Shown here in pieces: positions 1 to 11,716 of a DNA stretch of 64,000 nucleotides. Each line of letters starts with the position of its first letter. The stretch's first letter is position 1. The notes beneath the pieces are model-generated. The model ran no database searches. It was given only the letters and a program-made list of their open reading frames with translations, and had not been told where the DNA came from. The translations under genes were made by a program, and so were the position numbers. The stretch is from Strongylocentrotus purpuratus. Taxonomy: Eukaryota; Echinodermata; Echinoidea; Camarodonta; Strongylocentrotidae. The stretch is from NCBI RefSeq assembly GCF_000002235.5, contig NW_022145609.1:22990408-23054407 (forward strand), written 5' to 3'.

Positions 1-60
1 CTTTCTCCCCCCCCCCCCCCCCCCCCCCTCTCTCTCTCTCCCTCTCTCGCGGCCTTCTCT
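1..60. repeat. poly-C and (CT)n simple repeat
   Basis: A run of about 21 C is followed by CT dinucleotides. Low-complexity DNA with no coding signal. Confidence 0.9.
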
Positions 61-146
61 TCCCCCTTTCCTTTATTTTCCAAGAAAAAATGAACGTTGA
101 TAAGGAGGAAAATATTGATAAACATTGTCAGACAATAAAGTATGAT

Positions 147-147
147 A

Positions 148-188
<41 letters not shown>

Positions 189-189
189 T
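147..189. repeat. (TA)n(GA)n microsatellite
   Basis: Alternating TA then GA dinucleotides, about 43 bases in all. Confidence 0.9.
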
Positions 190-1590
190 GGGGGGAACGA
201 TTATTTGTGTTATCATTCATAGCGTAATGTTGAAAAACGGATTTCACCATCAAGACAAATAAGTGCAATCAAATCATTATTTTTCTACGATGATCTATTT
301 AATAAATTAAACAATTTGTCTATGAGCCGTGAACGTTACAAATATATGTCAATCTTTATGACACATAGCTTTACTTTGATTACAGGAGACAAACTAAATT
401 TAACAACTAAACTTTAAATAACTTATCAAAGCATTCCACTTTTAGCCCCTCCATCTGCTTTTCTCCCTACATTCCCTCGCCTTTCCTTCCTCATCTCTAA
501 AGTTATCTGAGATTTTAAGAAAGTACATTAACATACATTGTGTTGCTTTCTATTGTAACGATGATTTTACAACGAATTCTAATAATATACAGTACACATA
601 CAATGTACAAAGTCATGTAAATAGACATTAATCGTGTGAATGCTTACCCGCTTACTACATATAGGCCTATCGCAGTTCATAATGTTCGTATGCTGCAACA
701 AGTATGAGCATTCCTCTAATACACTATCTTTCATGAGAAGAGGAGGTACCATACATACTATACTATATTATATCCTGCATCAACAATTTATTGGTTTTTG
801 ATTGGTTGAGAGCTCTTCACGTGACCAGAAATATTTCAACCATTTTAAGGTTGCTCTGAAAAAGTACTATTTGGTAGTAGAAGAACTACTTTGGAGTACT
901 ATTTGGGAGTTTAAAAAAAATACAATTCTTTTTAAAAATTATTTTTATCACAACTATGACATTTTAAATTTAAAAAATGTAAGTGATAATGTTTTTCTCA
1001 TTTCAATGACCTTTATTGAATTCCAAAATGTTTAAAACGCTTAAACATTAAATTTCAATAATTTGCTTTTGTTTTTGATGCAAGATATATAACATTTATA
1101 CCAATCCTTCTTTTCGAGGTGCTGGTTAAAACTATATGCCTCTATGACTCAAATACATGTAGTACCATAGTTTTAACTAGAACCTATCAAGCCAGTGTTT
1201 ATTTGTATACTATACTTTATACTATATTTACACATACTATAGTGATACCATGATTCCCGTTATGTTAGCTTATGTGAACATACTATTCAATAAATCTAAT
1301 TTACGTTTGATAAAAATTCTATTCAGTTAATGTTTTAGACAAAATACCAGATTGTCACCTCCTTTCATGAAGATGTTTGTTCCAAAGAAGATTCAGATAC
1401 GTAATCACATTAAATTGATAATCAAAGAAGTGGTTTGATCAAATTAAAAAAAAAAAATAACAGTAATATTTACGTTTTTTGAAATTATGTTGAGTTAATT
1501 ATGTACCCCCAATCAGGTTTCTGATTTGAGATTCCAAATAAAAGGCATCTTATATTTAAAACTTTTATAACTTTCTCGTTGTTTGTCCGA
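190..1590. other. AT-rich intergenic DNA, nothing recognised
   Basis: No spliceable or long reading frame with credible composition is visible. The one frame over 60 codons near 802-1035 starts at TTG and looks random. It probably includes the far 3' flank of the minus-strand lectin gene. Confidence 0.5.
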
Positions 1591-1596
1591 TTTATT
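1591..1596 (-). terminator. Candidate polyadenylation signal of the lectin gene
   Basis: AATAAA on the minus strand about 195 bases past the lectin stop codon. Position and orientation fit, but no transcript evidence is available. Confidence 0.4.
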
Positions 1597-1791
1597 TCAA
1601 ACTTTCGCTATTTCTCTTATTTTTCTGCTTTCACATAAGTGAACAATTAAGGTACGTTCAGATATGACGCGGTAATTTAACTGCGGAGGTGTAAATGAAT
1701 GACATGCAACTGCGCGCAACAAAAGACATTTGCATATTCATTGGGTTGTGTGTTATGATGTACATTAATGTGAAGCGTATTACACATTACG

Positions 1792-2108
1792 TCAATATTC
1801 ACAATCACACGGTATGCAATCGTAGACTACTGTGATGTACTTGGCTATATCCTGACAGGGATTGCCGCCTAAAGCGGCACTGGTCGTAGGAATGTCACAA
1901 GTTACCATGCCGTTACACAGGTCTTGGACCTCTGGCTGGGCTGTCGTCGAACGACAGTTGTCTTCGTTTAAACGATTTGGATTAGTAACACCATCACTAC
2001 AAGTGGTCATATCACGACGGCCAAAATCAGCGCTGACGATATTTATCGTTTGGTCATCTTCACAAGAGATAGCAGCTGCATCATCACCTGCACATCGAGT
2101 TATGGTGG
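1792..2108 (-). CDS. Lectin exon 3: SUEL/Gal-lectin domain and stop
   Basis: The exon opens after TGTGTAG, preceded by a long CT tract that serves as polypyrimidine tract. It encodes TRCAGDDAAAISC, then INIVSADFGR, DLCNGMVTC and NPCQDIAKYITVVYDC, which is the cysteine framework of the SUEL family. The whole domain lies in one phase-1 exon, as is usual for shuffled extracellular domains. Stop TGA follows CDCEY. Confidence 0.8.
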
Positions 2109-5100
2109 CTACACAGGTACATGCAGCGATAGAGGAAGAGAGGGAGAGAGAAAGAGAGAGGGAAAGAGGGAGGGAGAGAGAGAGAGTTATTCTACACCTC
2201 TTTGATTCTGAGTTTTTAATTTACTGTTGGGAAAATTGACATGATGACTTGCTAGAAAAGAAAGTTTGTCTTTCTTCTTTTTCTTATTTTGCAAGGTGAA
2301 ACTATCCCTTGTAATAAATGTTGTAAAAGATCATAATTTTAAACTTTAAGCATGATGGCAAAATAATCATTATAAGCAAAATTGCAGTCACTATTCTTTT
2401 CAGTCTTGATTTTTATGTTATTGTCTTATTTACCCCATTTGTTGTGTATAAAAATGAGGGCTTTAATTTTGACTCATAGACAGAAAAGCACATAGTCTTT
2501 TGATCTGAAATGTTGTACATACTTTCATGAACCCATCTTGCTGCAGCAGATAGTTTTAAGATAACTTTCTTTAATGGCAAGTATAGGTGAATAAAAGGTG
2601 GCTTGGCGTAATTACTATACATGTATATCGGTGTGTGTTATAAGATACAGATATCTAAAGCGTGACGCGCCATTCCTTGTTTTCTTCAGTAACTCACTGC
2701 TTATCTAGCTGCTCTTTTGGATTTAGCATCAAGTCCTCTTCTATGCGAGGTTGCAATAATTATGTTTATAAGACGGGTTCTAGAATCTAAGCAATCCGAT
2801 TGGTCAATTGACATCACGTGGGCGTGTATTAGTGTTTCCCATCGTGCAAAAAAGCTCCCATCAAAAATTGATAACACACGCTCGATACCTAACGCATTGA
2901 TTTGTTACATTACATTGTAAATTGATTTATATGTTTATAAACAGAATATTGATGTACATCAATGAAGTTTAATTAATACAATACAATACAATACAAGTTG
3001 ACGATCAGATGGCGCTGTGCAAAAAACGGTACGGTAGGGCATGAACTTCACCAGTTCAGTATCGCTCTGTTTCACATTAGGCAAAATTTCGACTTCATTG
3101 TTACCAGCGCTTATTAGTGCTGTGAAGGAAATAACCACAAACGCCAGAAATTCCTTGTTTGCTCTGTACATGTTATAATAGTTTTTTTGTTTGTTTATCA
3201 ATTTTGTTTGTTCACGATATCACCATGGCATGCCGCATCAAAGACCATATAAGTCGCTATCGCAGTCCTAGGTCGCGGTAAATAGGAACTTTTAGATTGA
3301 GTGGACGAGAAGGGCGTGGACGTCCACTGATCATGTGTGTCCATGGCAAGCCGTTTTAACATTTATTCCTATTTCTTGATATCAAGAAATGATTTTCTGT
3401 TGTAAAGCAATGGTAATTCTTGATATCAAGAAATAGGAATAAATGTTAAATCGGCTTGCCATAGACACGCATGATCAGTGGACGTTCACGCCGTTCTCTT
3501 CCACTCAATCTAAAAGTCCCTAATAACTCCTTTGTGCAACGGGCCAACGGCCATTACTTACATCTTTCTATCTCGGCACTGGACTCTGAGCTTGAAGACG
3601 AGCTTGCATCCGAGCTTGATCCTGAGCTTGAAGAAGAACGCTTGTTACGCTCAAGGACAGCCTTTCTTGCTTGACGTTCAGTGAAATCGTCGTCGTCATA
3701 CACCAGTCCCCGGCCCCCGGCTAAAATTTTAGTCAGAAAACAAAACGTACAAGTATGTTTTTTCCTATAAGTATTCATAAGTAATAACGTGAGACGATTA
3801 TTATTTGCTATCCATGTAACATGAATGTAGGGGAGACCGGGGAAAATTATTGGCTTGAATCATGACTAGGTTTGGGTTAAGTAAAACAGGTTATTTTGAT
3901 CATTTCAAACCCGGAAGTCAAGTGTTGCAATTGCCCCACAACACGGGGCTATTGTAACACTCCCATGGGGCAATTGTAACACACAAATGGGGCAGTTGTA
4001 ACCACATTTAAATTTTACTTTGTTTTATTATTTTATAAAACCAAGTAAAAAATAATTTTAATAAAAACCGTGACAAATGCTTGACTCATTTACATTACGG
4101 TATACTTTTTCCAGTAACATGGGGACAATAATAGTTATTACGTTGTTACGGTTGCCCCCCCCCCCCCGAGGAGGGCGGCCATATTTTTGTTGTATCTTAG
4201 CATTAGTATTCGTCGTTGAAACTTCCGCCAAATACAGGCCTAAAAACTAATTTTTTGACCATATGAAAATGACAGTGATAGCTCAAGCAAATATTTGTCG
4301 AGACAAAAAATTAGGTAATTCAAGATTTTACTTCCGGGTTAAAAAAATGTTTGGGTGTAAAAAGTTCATCGATGTGTTGACCTCCCTTCCCCTAGGACAG
4401 CGTGTGGGGCAATGAAATGCGCATGCTCTGTGAGAGCGTTTGTATATAGCACTTTAATACCCTTTCACATCTATTTTTCTTAACCCCGGACTATCCTTAA
4501 CCCCATACTATCCTTAACCCCATACTATTTTTTTTGCTGTTCACATCTATTTCTTAACCCCGGACTATGTGCTTAGCCGGGGTTAAGAAATTTCACGCGA
4601 TTCACACTACGTTCGCCTTAGCCCCGGACTATTCGATAGCTCATGAATATTAATGCTTTTGCTACCGCGCATGCGCCTTTCGACTAAATGAAGGGGAAAA
4701 ACCCGCGTAAAAGACTAAACGTCAATACAGAGAGCATGCATGCGTAACGTGAACTGCATGCATAGCGCGCGATAAATGCAAATTCACGACCACACGACCA
4801 CGCTGTCTGTGATTGGCTGTTGCTTAGCCCCGCTTCTCCTTAGCCCGGTTCGGATTCACACTACGCAGCTTAGCACCACAATTGCCCGGCTAACCCCGCA
4901 ATTGCCCGGCTAACCCTGCTATTTTGCAGGGCCAGATAGTCCCGTACTATTTGTGGGGTTAGCCCACTTTGGCAAAACGTAATGTGAACAGAAAGCCGGC
5001 TAAAATTACCCCGGGTAATTGGTGGGGCTAAGGAAGGAATAGGTGGGGCTAAGAGCCCCCTTAGCCCCACCTATTTCCCGGGGTTAAGCAATATTTGGTA

Positions 5101-5971
5101 GATGTGAAAAGGGTATTATACTAGTATAGGGAGGAAGCCTCTGTTACATTTGCCCCGTATAACATTTTTCCCCGGTCTCCCCTACCCAATGTATAAATAA
5201 TTATTTACATGATCCGAATGTTCCATTTGTATAAATACACCGTACATAAAACATGCTTACTATAACAGGGTTGCATGGCATTTTTTGTTTTATTGACACC
5301 CCCCCCCCCCCTCTCTCTCTCTCTCTCCCTCTTTCTCTCTCTCTCTCTCTCTCTCTACTTATAAAGAAGGGGTGGGATGAGGTGGGTGGAGATTTGACAA
5401 CTTGAAGAAAAAAAGATTCCCAGTATTAGTAATTAGCCGGCAAATTTGATTAGAAATCCCCCTTCCAAACCGATCTAGCGACATGCAGACATTTAGACCA
5501 ATATCATGAGAAAAACTGCTACCTTCATTTTTGCACGAACAAAGCAACATTAAACAAAAAATTAAAGGCTTCAAGGATCGTCTCCGGTTTAGCGTTGAGG
5601 GTGTATTATTTTCTCATCTGATTGGGCGCGCGACACGGAAACAGTCCAGGCAGTTGACTAGATAAACAGGTGAAAATGAGGCAAAACCTTAACATATATA
5701 TTATAATTATAGTGCCTTCTTCACTTCGGGATGCAGAGCGTAGTAACCCTATATATGCTAAGAAATGATGTAGCTAATTGACATAATTTGTGACAGGGGA
5801 TACATACGGACTAGTTTATTAAAATATAATTGAATCGGAGTGAACTTCCTGACAGTAAAATAACGGACTAATTAGACAAATTGACTTACCGCTTCTTCCA
5901 TGCACCATCATTTGGCCCATCATAAGGCACGTTAAAGCCAGAAAAACGACCGTAAACCTGAAAAGCGCCAT
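1792..5971 (-). CDS. Secreted SUEL-type galactose/rhamnose-binding lectin, three-exon gene model
   Basis: Exons are 5971-5890, 3720-3562 and 2108-1792; both introns are phase 1, and the 558 coding bases give 185 residues and a TGA stop. Residues 1 to about 22 are a signal peptide (MALFRF, then a hydrophobic run VVFLALTCLMM). Residues 28-81 are a linker: an acidic DDDD patch, a basic helix-like stretch, then a serine-rich tract. Residues 82-175 are a SUEL/Gal-lectin domain with eight cysteines in the family order, ADFGR where the family has ANYGR, and NPCxxxxKYI where it has DPCxGTxKYL. The C-terminus adds CDCEY. Family members bind galactose or rhamnose outside the cell, in eggs, mucus or coelomic fluid. 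The lectin domain is seen directly; the linkage of the three exons is inferred from matching phase and good splice sites. An unusual feature is the charged serine-rich linker between signal peptide and lectin domain. Confidence 0.6.
2130..2187. repeat. (GA)n microsatellite forming the acceptor pyrimidine tract
   Basis: GA-rich on the plus strand, so CT-rich on the transcribed minus strand, ending about 20 bases before the lectin exon 3 acceptor. The simple repeat probably doubles as the polypyrimidine tract. Confidence 0.7.
2974..2998. repeat. (AATAC)n short tandem repeat
   Basis: Five tandem copies of AATAC. Short terminal tandem repeats of this kind are typical of the 3' ends of CR1/L2-like LINEs, but no LINE body is recognised beside it. 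Confidence 0.6.
3285..3520. mobile_element. Fold-back MITE, GGGACTTTTAGATT family, copy 1
   Basis: Two inverted arms of about 115 bases surround a short loop; the inner arms read ATTTCTTGATATCAAGAAAT, itself palindromic. The ends (G)GGACTTTTAGATTG and CAATCTAAAAGTCCC match those of the copy at 14492-14641. Both ends are flanked by TA, the inferred target duplication. It has no transposase and lies in intron 2 of the lectin gene. Confidence 0.85.
3562..3720 (-). CDS. Lectin exon 2: acidic and serine-rich linker
   Basis: A 159-base, phase 1-1 exon. The acceptor is TTCTGACTAAAATTTTAG with a good branch-point match (CTGAC); the donor is AGAT then GTAAGT. It encodes LVYDDDDFTERQARKAVLER followed by a tract of serines broken by Gly, Asp, Ala and Glu. 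The serine codons sit in a degenerate CAAGCTC DNA repeat, so the tract probably grew by slippage. Assignment to the lectin gene rests on phase and order. Confidence 0.55.
3830..5182. mobile_element. Non-autonomous DNA element with GGGGAGACCGGGG terminal inverted repeats
   Basis: The left end GGGGAGACCGGGGAAAA is mirrored at the right end, and TA flanks both. The body has GGGGCAATTGTAACA-like tandem motifs near 3940-4000 and no transposase. A second element is nested at 4460-5113. It lies in intron 1 of the lectin gene. Confidence 0.75.
4460..5113. mobile_element. Nested MITE with CCCTTTCACATCTA termini
   Basis: Inverted ends CCCTTTCACATCTA and TAGATGTGAAAAGGG are flanked by TA. Inside, many CTTAACCCCGG and TTAGCCCC motifs are arranged as inverted subterminal repeats. 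Inserted into the element at 3830-5182. Confidence 0.75.
5299..5356. repeat. poly-C and (CT)n simple repeat
   Basis: A C run followed by CT dinucleotides inside lectin intron 1. Confidence 0.85.
5890..5971 (-). CDS. Lectin exon 1: signal peptide
   Basis: ATG at 5971 opens 27 codons with the hydrophobic core FTVVFLALTCLMM and ends AGC G before a perfect GTAAGT donor, phase 1. Signal-peptide exons commonly end in phase 1, and joining to exon 2 makes an alanine codon. There is no acceptor in the coding part, so this fits a first coding exon. Confidence 0.55.
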
Positions 5972-7100
5972 CTGGGGTTATGTGCATGGAGGTAAAAATA
6001 ATATACAGTACATTCAAATTGATGGTCCATTTATTCTTGTCCACAAATGTGAAATTATGGCGTTCACCAGCAAAAATAGGCAATACAGAAAATCAAGACA
6101 GAAAGATGAAACTACAATAGAAACCCATACACAATTATATAAATGCGAACAACCAAACCATTATCATCTGTTCACATAACAAAAGAGGTCTAACTTATCG
6201 CAAAGACTTTTGACAAATCTCAATAGCCTTGTTCGTCACCTTTTGAAATGTGCGGACCATCAACCGCTTCAAATCCAGACTTGAGAACTGGTGGAAAGAA
6301 GCCCCAGATAAATATGATGACAACCCAAACCAAAGAAAACCATGGATAGGAACAACAGTCTAAAGACTGAATAATCCTGGATCAAGTAACTTACAAGTGA
6401 GTTATTACAGTGATGAATTTCATAATCGGAGTTTGATTTTATATGTATTATTTAATACAGTTATCTAAAGTCTTTGCACATATTGAAATAGAAATCCTTA
6501 CTTTTCAGCAAGGACTACAGCAAGAGATTTGTGAAAATGTGAGCGAATTCGGATGAACAATTAGAAATTTAGCAATTTTTACAGAACTTGTGTAGGCCTA
6601 ATTTCTAGAAATGTCACCTTGAAGTTTTTCATGATCATGTTACCCGGTACAAATAGCGTACAATTACAGACCATCTTTCTTATCCGCATATTGAGTTGCC
6701 CCTACACAAACAAAATTGGCTGAAATTAGAGTTTTCCTAAATTTCACCACCAAGCAGTATATTCTATCGGAAGATGTGTATTGTAACGTGATGAATTTAA
6801 TCAATTTGAGAACGTACAACGTTTCAATGAAGTTTTTACGTTCCTACAGAGGAACAACCATATTTGAAGTTCGAATTTTATTTGTTCCACATTTACATAA
6901 AAACAATTCGGTAACTAACATAAATAAAGAGTAATATTAGATAGCTTAGACAGATACCGAGATGTGATTGGTCCAGAGCTCGTCACGTGATATCAATTGC
7001 GAGGATCCAAATTATATTTTAGCAGCTGGTGAAATGAATATATTTTTAATCAATGCATGTCGTCCTCTTGAGGACTGTATGTCACCGATTACACACATTA
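5972..7100. other. Upstream flank of the lectin gene, nothing else recognised
   Basis: AT-rich DNA that should hold the lectin promoter and any 5' UTR exon. A frame at 6716-6934 lacks ATG and resembles no known protein. Confidence 0.4.
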
Positions 7101-7109
7101 CACCATTAC

Positions 7110-7400
7110 CGAGGGTCTTTTTTTTTTTTCTTTTTTTTCCCCCTTGAAATTATTTTTTCCACATTTTCTTTTTTTCCCAAAAAATGTTTTTATTTTTTTC
7201 GATTTTTTTTTCCTTCCTGAAAAATGCTTTTTGGGGGGTAAGAATTTTTTTTTTTCCAATTTTTTTTCTTTCTTGAATTATCTCGACAGATTATTATTAT
7301 TATTTTTTTTTTGCACTTCTTTTTCTAAAATTGTGATTGTCCCCGAAAAAGAATATGAAAAAAATTTCGGGCAAAAAAAAAAATGGACCCCCCCCCCCCT
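7110..7400. repeat. T-rich low-complexity tract
   Basis: Long T runs broken by short C and A runs, ending in an A run and a C run. The translated Phe-rich frame is an artefact. Confidence 0.8.
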
Positions 7401-7434
7401 ACAAATAAAATCAAACCAAGGCTATCTAATATAA

Positions 7435-7582
7435 CAGTTATTGACTGGCAGGGGGTATATAACATTCTTTGGACCTGAAGGGAGTTTTATTTTCCCTCAG
7501 CGCTGCGCGCTTCGGGAAAATATAACCACTTGGTTAGCGGTCCAAATAATGTTATGTTACACCCCCTGCCAGTCAATAACTG
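7435..7582. mobile_element. Short MITE with CAGTTATTGACTGG inverted ends
   Basis: CAGTTATTGACTGGCAGGGGG at the left is mirrored by CCCCCTGCCAGTCAATAACTG at the right, with TATA-like flanks. It carries a GCGCTGCGCGC palindrome in the centre and no coding capacity. CAGT ends and TA flanks suggest a Tc1/mariner-type element. Confidence 0.75.
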
Positions 7583-8111
7583 TATAATGTATGGTCAAGA
7601 AGCAAGGTGTTTCGAGGACAATGTAAATACAATATATTAGGACGGGAGAGTTAAGAATCAAGGACAAAGAAATAATGTGCGTTATGTTCTAAGTGATATT
7701 TAGCACTATTTCATAGAGCCTATATGAGGAAAGCTACCCTCCAAATTTCCCGGACAAATATCCTTAGACAACTACCCCAAGGACAGCTGCCCCTAGGACA
7801 ATTATTCCCAGACAACTACTCCATCGTAAGAGTAATGTCACCAAAATTGCTTTTGACTGAGATACTTTTCCTATAAGAGGATATTCCGAGGTAACTGTCC
7901 TCGGTGAAAAGTTGTCTTAGGGATCATTGATCGGGAGAAACTGTCATGGATCGTAGTCAATGAAGTATTTCAGAATCGTAATTTTAAAAACTTGTGAGAA
8001 ATACAATAATGAATTGCCGCAGTGAGTGACCAGAAGATAAATACTGAGTGAATGAACAGAGTTGGAAGTGATTTCCTTTTTGTTATTCTCGTTTTGAAAA
8101 AATACGCGATG

Positions 8112-8114
<3 letters not shown>

Positions 8115-8153
<39 letters not shown>
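8115..8153. repeat. Poly-A run
   Basis: About 39 consecutive A bases. No retroelement body was recognised immediately upstream. Confidence 0.85.
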
Positions 8154-8156
<3 letters not shown>

Positions 8157-8199
8157 GAAGAGGCGTGGTACTGCATTATTCAGATCACAACCTCGCTGA

Positions 8200-10015
8200 A
8201 AATGATGTGACACACAACTAGAGTTATATTTTGTACACTTTCCACTATTTCTAAAATAGGCCTACGACTGTTGAGGTGCTTTCCAATTTGGTTTGCTTTC
8301 AGTAGAAACGTAAGCTCGCATGTGGTAAACAATTAGTTTTCATACTCTTAATTCATGCGACTCTATAATACATTTGACTTTAGTCTCCTGTACTGATTAC
8401 TCGTTTGCTACTTGGGATATTAAAAAGAAAGGATATGTCCCCATCACAAAAATAAGAGGAAGAATAATTGCCACTTTATCAATGAAGAACGGCAACGTAA
8501 TTTTTACATTTAAAAAAGAAGATGTATATATATATCATATGCAATATTCCAGATTTTTGTTCACCTTCAATAAGACTTAATCCCATTTTAAACCTTTTCC
8601 TCACTAATATGTCGCAAAAAAGAAGAAGTGCGCTTCACATGAAGAAAGCAATATAATATAACGTTACCTTGCTCTTTTGAAAAGTCAGATGGATGAAAAC
8701 CTCTGAAAAGTGTGACAGCAGGCTAGGGGAAATCCGAAGAGAATCGAAGATGAGGAGGATAGACCAGCAAAGATTCGACGAATGGTGAGATGCTCATGCC
8801 GACAACCCTTAAATAAGCATCAATGAGAAATATGCACCCCACCCCCCCCCCCCCCCCCTTCTCTCCCCTGAAACCACAAAGTGCGCATATTAACCTTCGC
8901 CTAGGTTAATAGCCACAAACTATATTCGAAATTAAAAACATATTTTTTGGGGGGCGTTATATTTGTTTGCATATTCTGACAGCGTGAATCATTATTTCCT
9001 CATCACAATCTCTCGCTTCGCTGGATTTCGTGTGCAAACTTGTTTTTCACGGTCATAGCCTGTTACTTTGGAAACTTTAAATTTTGAAACAAAGGTAGTA
9101 ATTTAGCTAATACCTTTTTTTACTTGGAGGAAGGTCACTAATGTAGCATATTATCTAACCATCAGTAAACTGTAATTGCGTCGGTTTCAGTGCCAGAAGG
9201 ATTTTAATGAAATGTTAAATGCATGTTATCCGTTTAACGCCCCCTCTGTCTCAAGGCCGACCGTCATTTTTTCTATAGAAGGCCTCTAGTCAACCAAAAG
9301 GTATTAACAAAAAACAAGCCTTGTTAAATGATAGCTTTCATATCGATTTCATGGCGTACCGACTCTTGATAACTTATCAATGAATGAATAATTTAATACT
9401 CCATTAATTTATTTATAAAGTACTTACTTTCTTATCGATTTATGTATTCAGTCATTTCTCTATTCACCTGTTTGTTCATTTGTTTAGTTTTCTGTTTATA
9501 TTTGTAGGCATTTTTACATGAACATTATATCATTTTGATTTTACTACTTTGTATGAATGGAACGGAGAAAGAATCACTCGAAACTACTTTGAAATTGACA
9601 GATTCTGTATAACTTATTAATTATGTAATTGACACATTAACTTACCTATGTATTTATTCATCTATTTAGTTATTTAATTATCCACTCATACGTTTGTTTA
9701 ATTTTTAATTTTGTCTTAGATATTCATTTCTAAAGCTATTTATTTATTCTGTCATTTATTTGTGTATAAATAAGTAATGGATTGAATACAAAGGCATCTG
9801 TACGCAAATGTTAATTTTTAAACTACTTTACTTAATGTAACTTATAAAGGATTACTCGAACTGGTACTCGAACTAAATCTCCATCTGAAAAATCTTTTCA
9901 CACTCTGTCCTTGGGTATTATATTTGTTTGATGATGATTGTTTTGACTGCTAAGAAAGCATGTATATGTTTGCAAGTAAACAACCAGGGGGATTTAATAA
10001 TGGGGATTTATGCTT
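8200..10015. other. AT-rich DNA with a doubtful open frame
   Basis: Only low-complexity T/A-rich DNA with ATTT and ATTC motifs is visible. A plus-strand frame at about 8380-8580 preceded by TTTAG could be a terminal exon, but it matches no family I recognise and has no partner exon. Confidence 0.3.
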
Positions 10016-10029
10016 TACCAAAAGGCACG

Positions 10030-10107
10030 AACGTATTGACTTGGTTTCGAACCCGGGCCCTCCCGGATACGAGAACACTGCTTTACCACTGAGCCATCGC
10101 GTCTAGT
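10030..10107 (-). mobile_element. tRNA-derived SINE head or tRNA pseudogene
   Basis: The minus strand reads GCGATGGCTCAGTGGTAAAG (A-box-like), then GGTTCGAAACC (B box) about 35 bases later. The spacing is that of a pol III internal promoter. A complete cloverleaf is not evident, so a SINE head or pseudo-tRNA is likelier than a working tRNA. Confidence 0.5.
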
Positions 10108-11716
10108 AGACGTCTTTATATTATTGTGTCGTTTAAGAAAATGCAACCTCCAATCCAAAGGTCCAACAATCTGAACTGATCAATATCTATAGCGTACATC
10201 CGACTGGTTTCAGAATATGCCGCCCCCATCGGGTCATCGGCAATCACTGCACAACAAGCTTTTGATCTATTATAGAGCTCTGAACAGAAGAGGGTCTGTC
10301 GTGTAATCCTTAGATACACTATACAGTGCGTCCCAGAAAAAAACGAAACCGAGAAGTATCGATGCTTTATCAGTATAACCTACACAGTGGTTGATTATGT
10401 TAAGCACACATCAAATTGTGATAAATATTTACTTGTCCTTCATCCGCACAAGGATATCTAATTAAAACAATTATTAATACAAAATCACAAAAGAATCATC
10501 TTAACTATTGTTCATTTCACCAACGGATTTTACCGCAAACCTCTGCAAACAGAGAATTCCGACTAAACTGACGAATTGATTTAATTCATGAAGATTCAAT
10601 ATTTACGAGTCTGATTTTGTGTCATTATTTTAAAGAAAAAATGTTGAATAACAGTGTATTTTCTGTCTCGTCATTTAAACCATTTCTTTTCAAGGCCGGG
10701 GAAATGTACACATTCAACAATCGTGGTTATATTGTTTTGTGATTGGCCTCTTCAGATGGATTTGTCAAACCGATGTTTATTCACATTCTGGTGTATTGGA
10801 AACAAACATAAATTATATTTGTTAATTTAATCATAATAGAAACATACTCAGTAACTGATGAATACCACTGCAACACGCTCCTTACGAAATCCTTATGTAA
10901 AACATTCATTATCACGTCATCATTGCATCATCATTATTATATCAAATCGTCGATGGTTTTCTTAAAATGAAGGCAGATTAATAAAGATGATCGACATGCA
11001 GTATAACCTCCATAAACGCATTGCACATCGCGTACTCAAAAATCGTTGGATAGTACTGGAAACTTTTACACTTTTTCATTTTAAAAAACATGAAGACTTT
11101 TGTTGGAATAGGCTCAGTAAATGAATCCCACGTGACCTCGTTTGATCAATCGTTTGATTAGGATCTACGAGTATATTTTTGTATTATCTAAAATGCACAG
11201 GCAAACTCGGACTTCTCCATATTTAAAATGTCTGTGGGTATTTGGAGGTCATTAATTTTTACATGTGGCGTCTTTGCAATGGCATATTGTTATAAAACTA
11301 ATCGGACATGCAGCTAAAATCTGACACTGTTAAAAGTACAGAAATTCATGGCACGAATGTAAATTGATAGTCACATTGTAGTGACATCAAACGTATGATA
11401 AGAATGAATGAATTAATGAGTATAATAGTGTATCATTATGGAGCTAAGAAATAGCACGTTAAATGTCTGATACCAACATAATCACGTATATTTTAGGAGT
11501 CAATAATCTATTTCAGTGTAGTTTGTGTTTCCCATGATGGTATAGGCCTATCAAGAATCTAAATTGAGGGTTCACGAGACCGAACGTCCTCCAAACCGGC
11601 AAGTCGGTCTCGTAGTTTGTGGGCCATCGGTCTCGTCAGCTGTCGGTCTACTGAGGTGCCCCCATTCATGTGGGTGTTGCCCCTCATGACAAGTAGCTTG
11701 GACCTAGTGCTTTCAA

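Noticed and set aside
5359-5574. Alternative signal-peptide exon of the lectin (KPLIFCLMLLCSC)
   Set aside because: The frame starts at TTG and has no in-frame ATG upstream before a stop. The exon at 5890-5971 has a true ATG and a better donor.
5998-6005. TATA box of the lectin gene (TATATTAT, minus strand)
   Set aside because: It lies only about 30 bases before the ATG, leaving no room for a 5' UTR; AT-rich DNA makes chance matches common.
8374-8580. Possible terminal exon of an unknown gene
   Set aside because: An acceptor-like TTTAG precedes it, but it has no partner exon, no recognised domain, and AT-driven composition.
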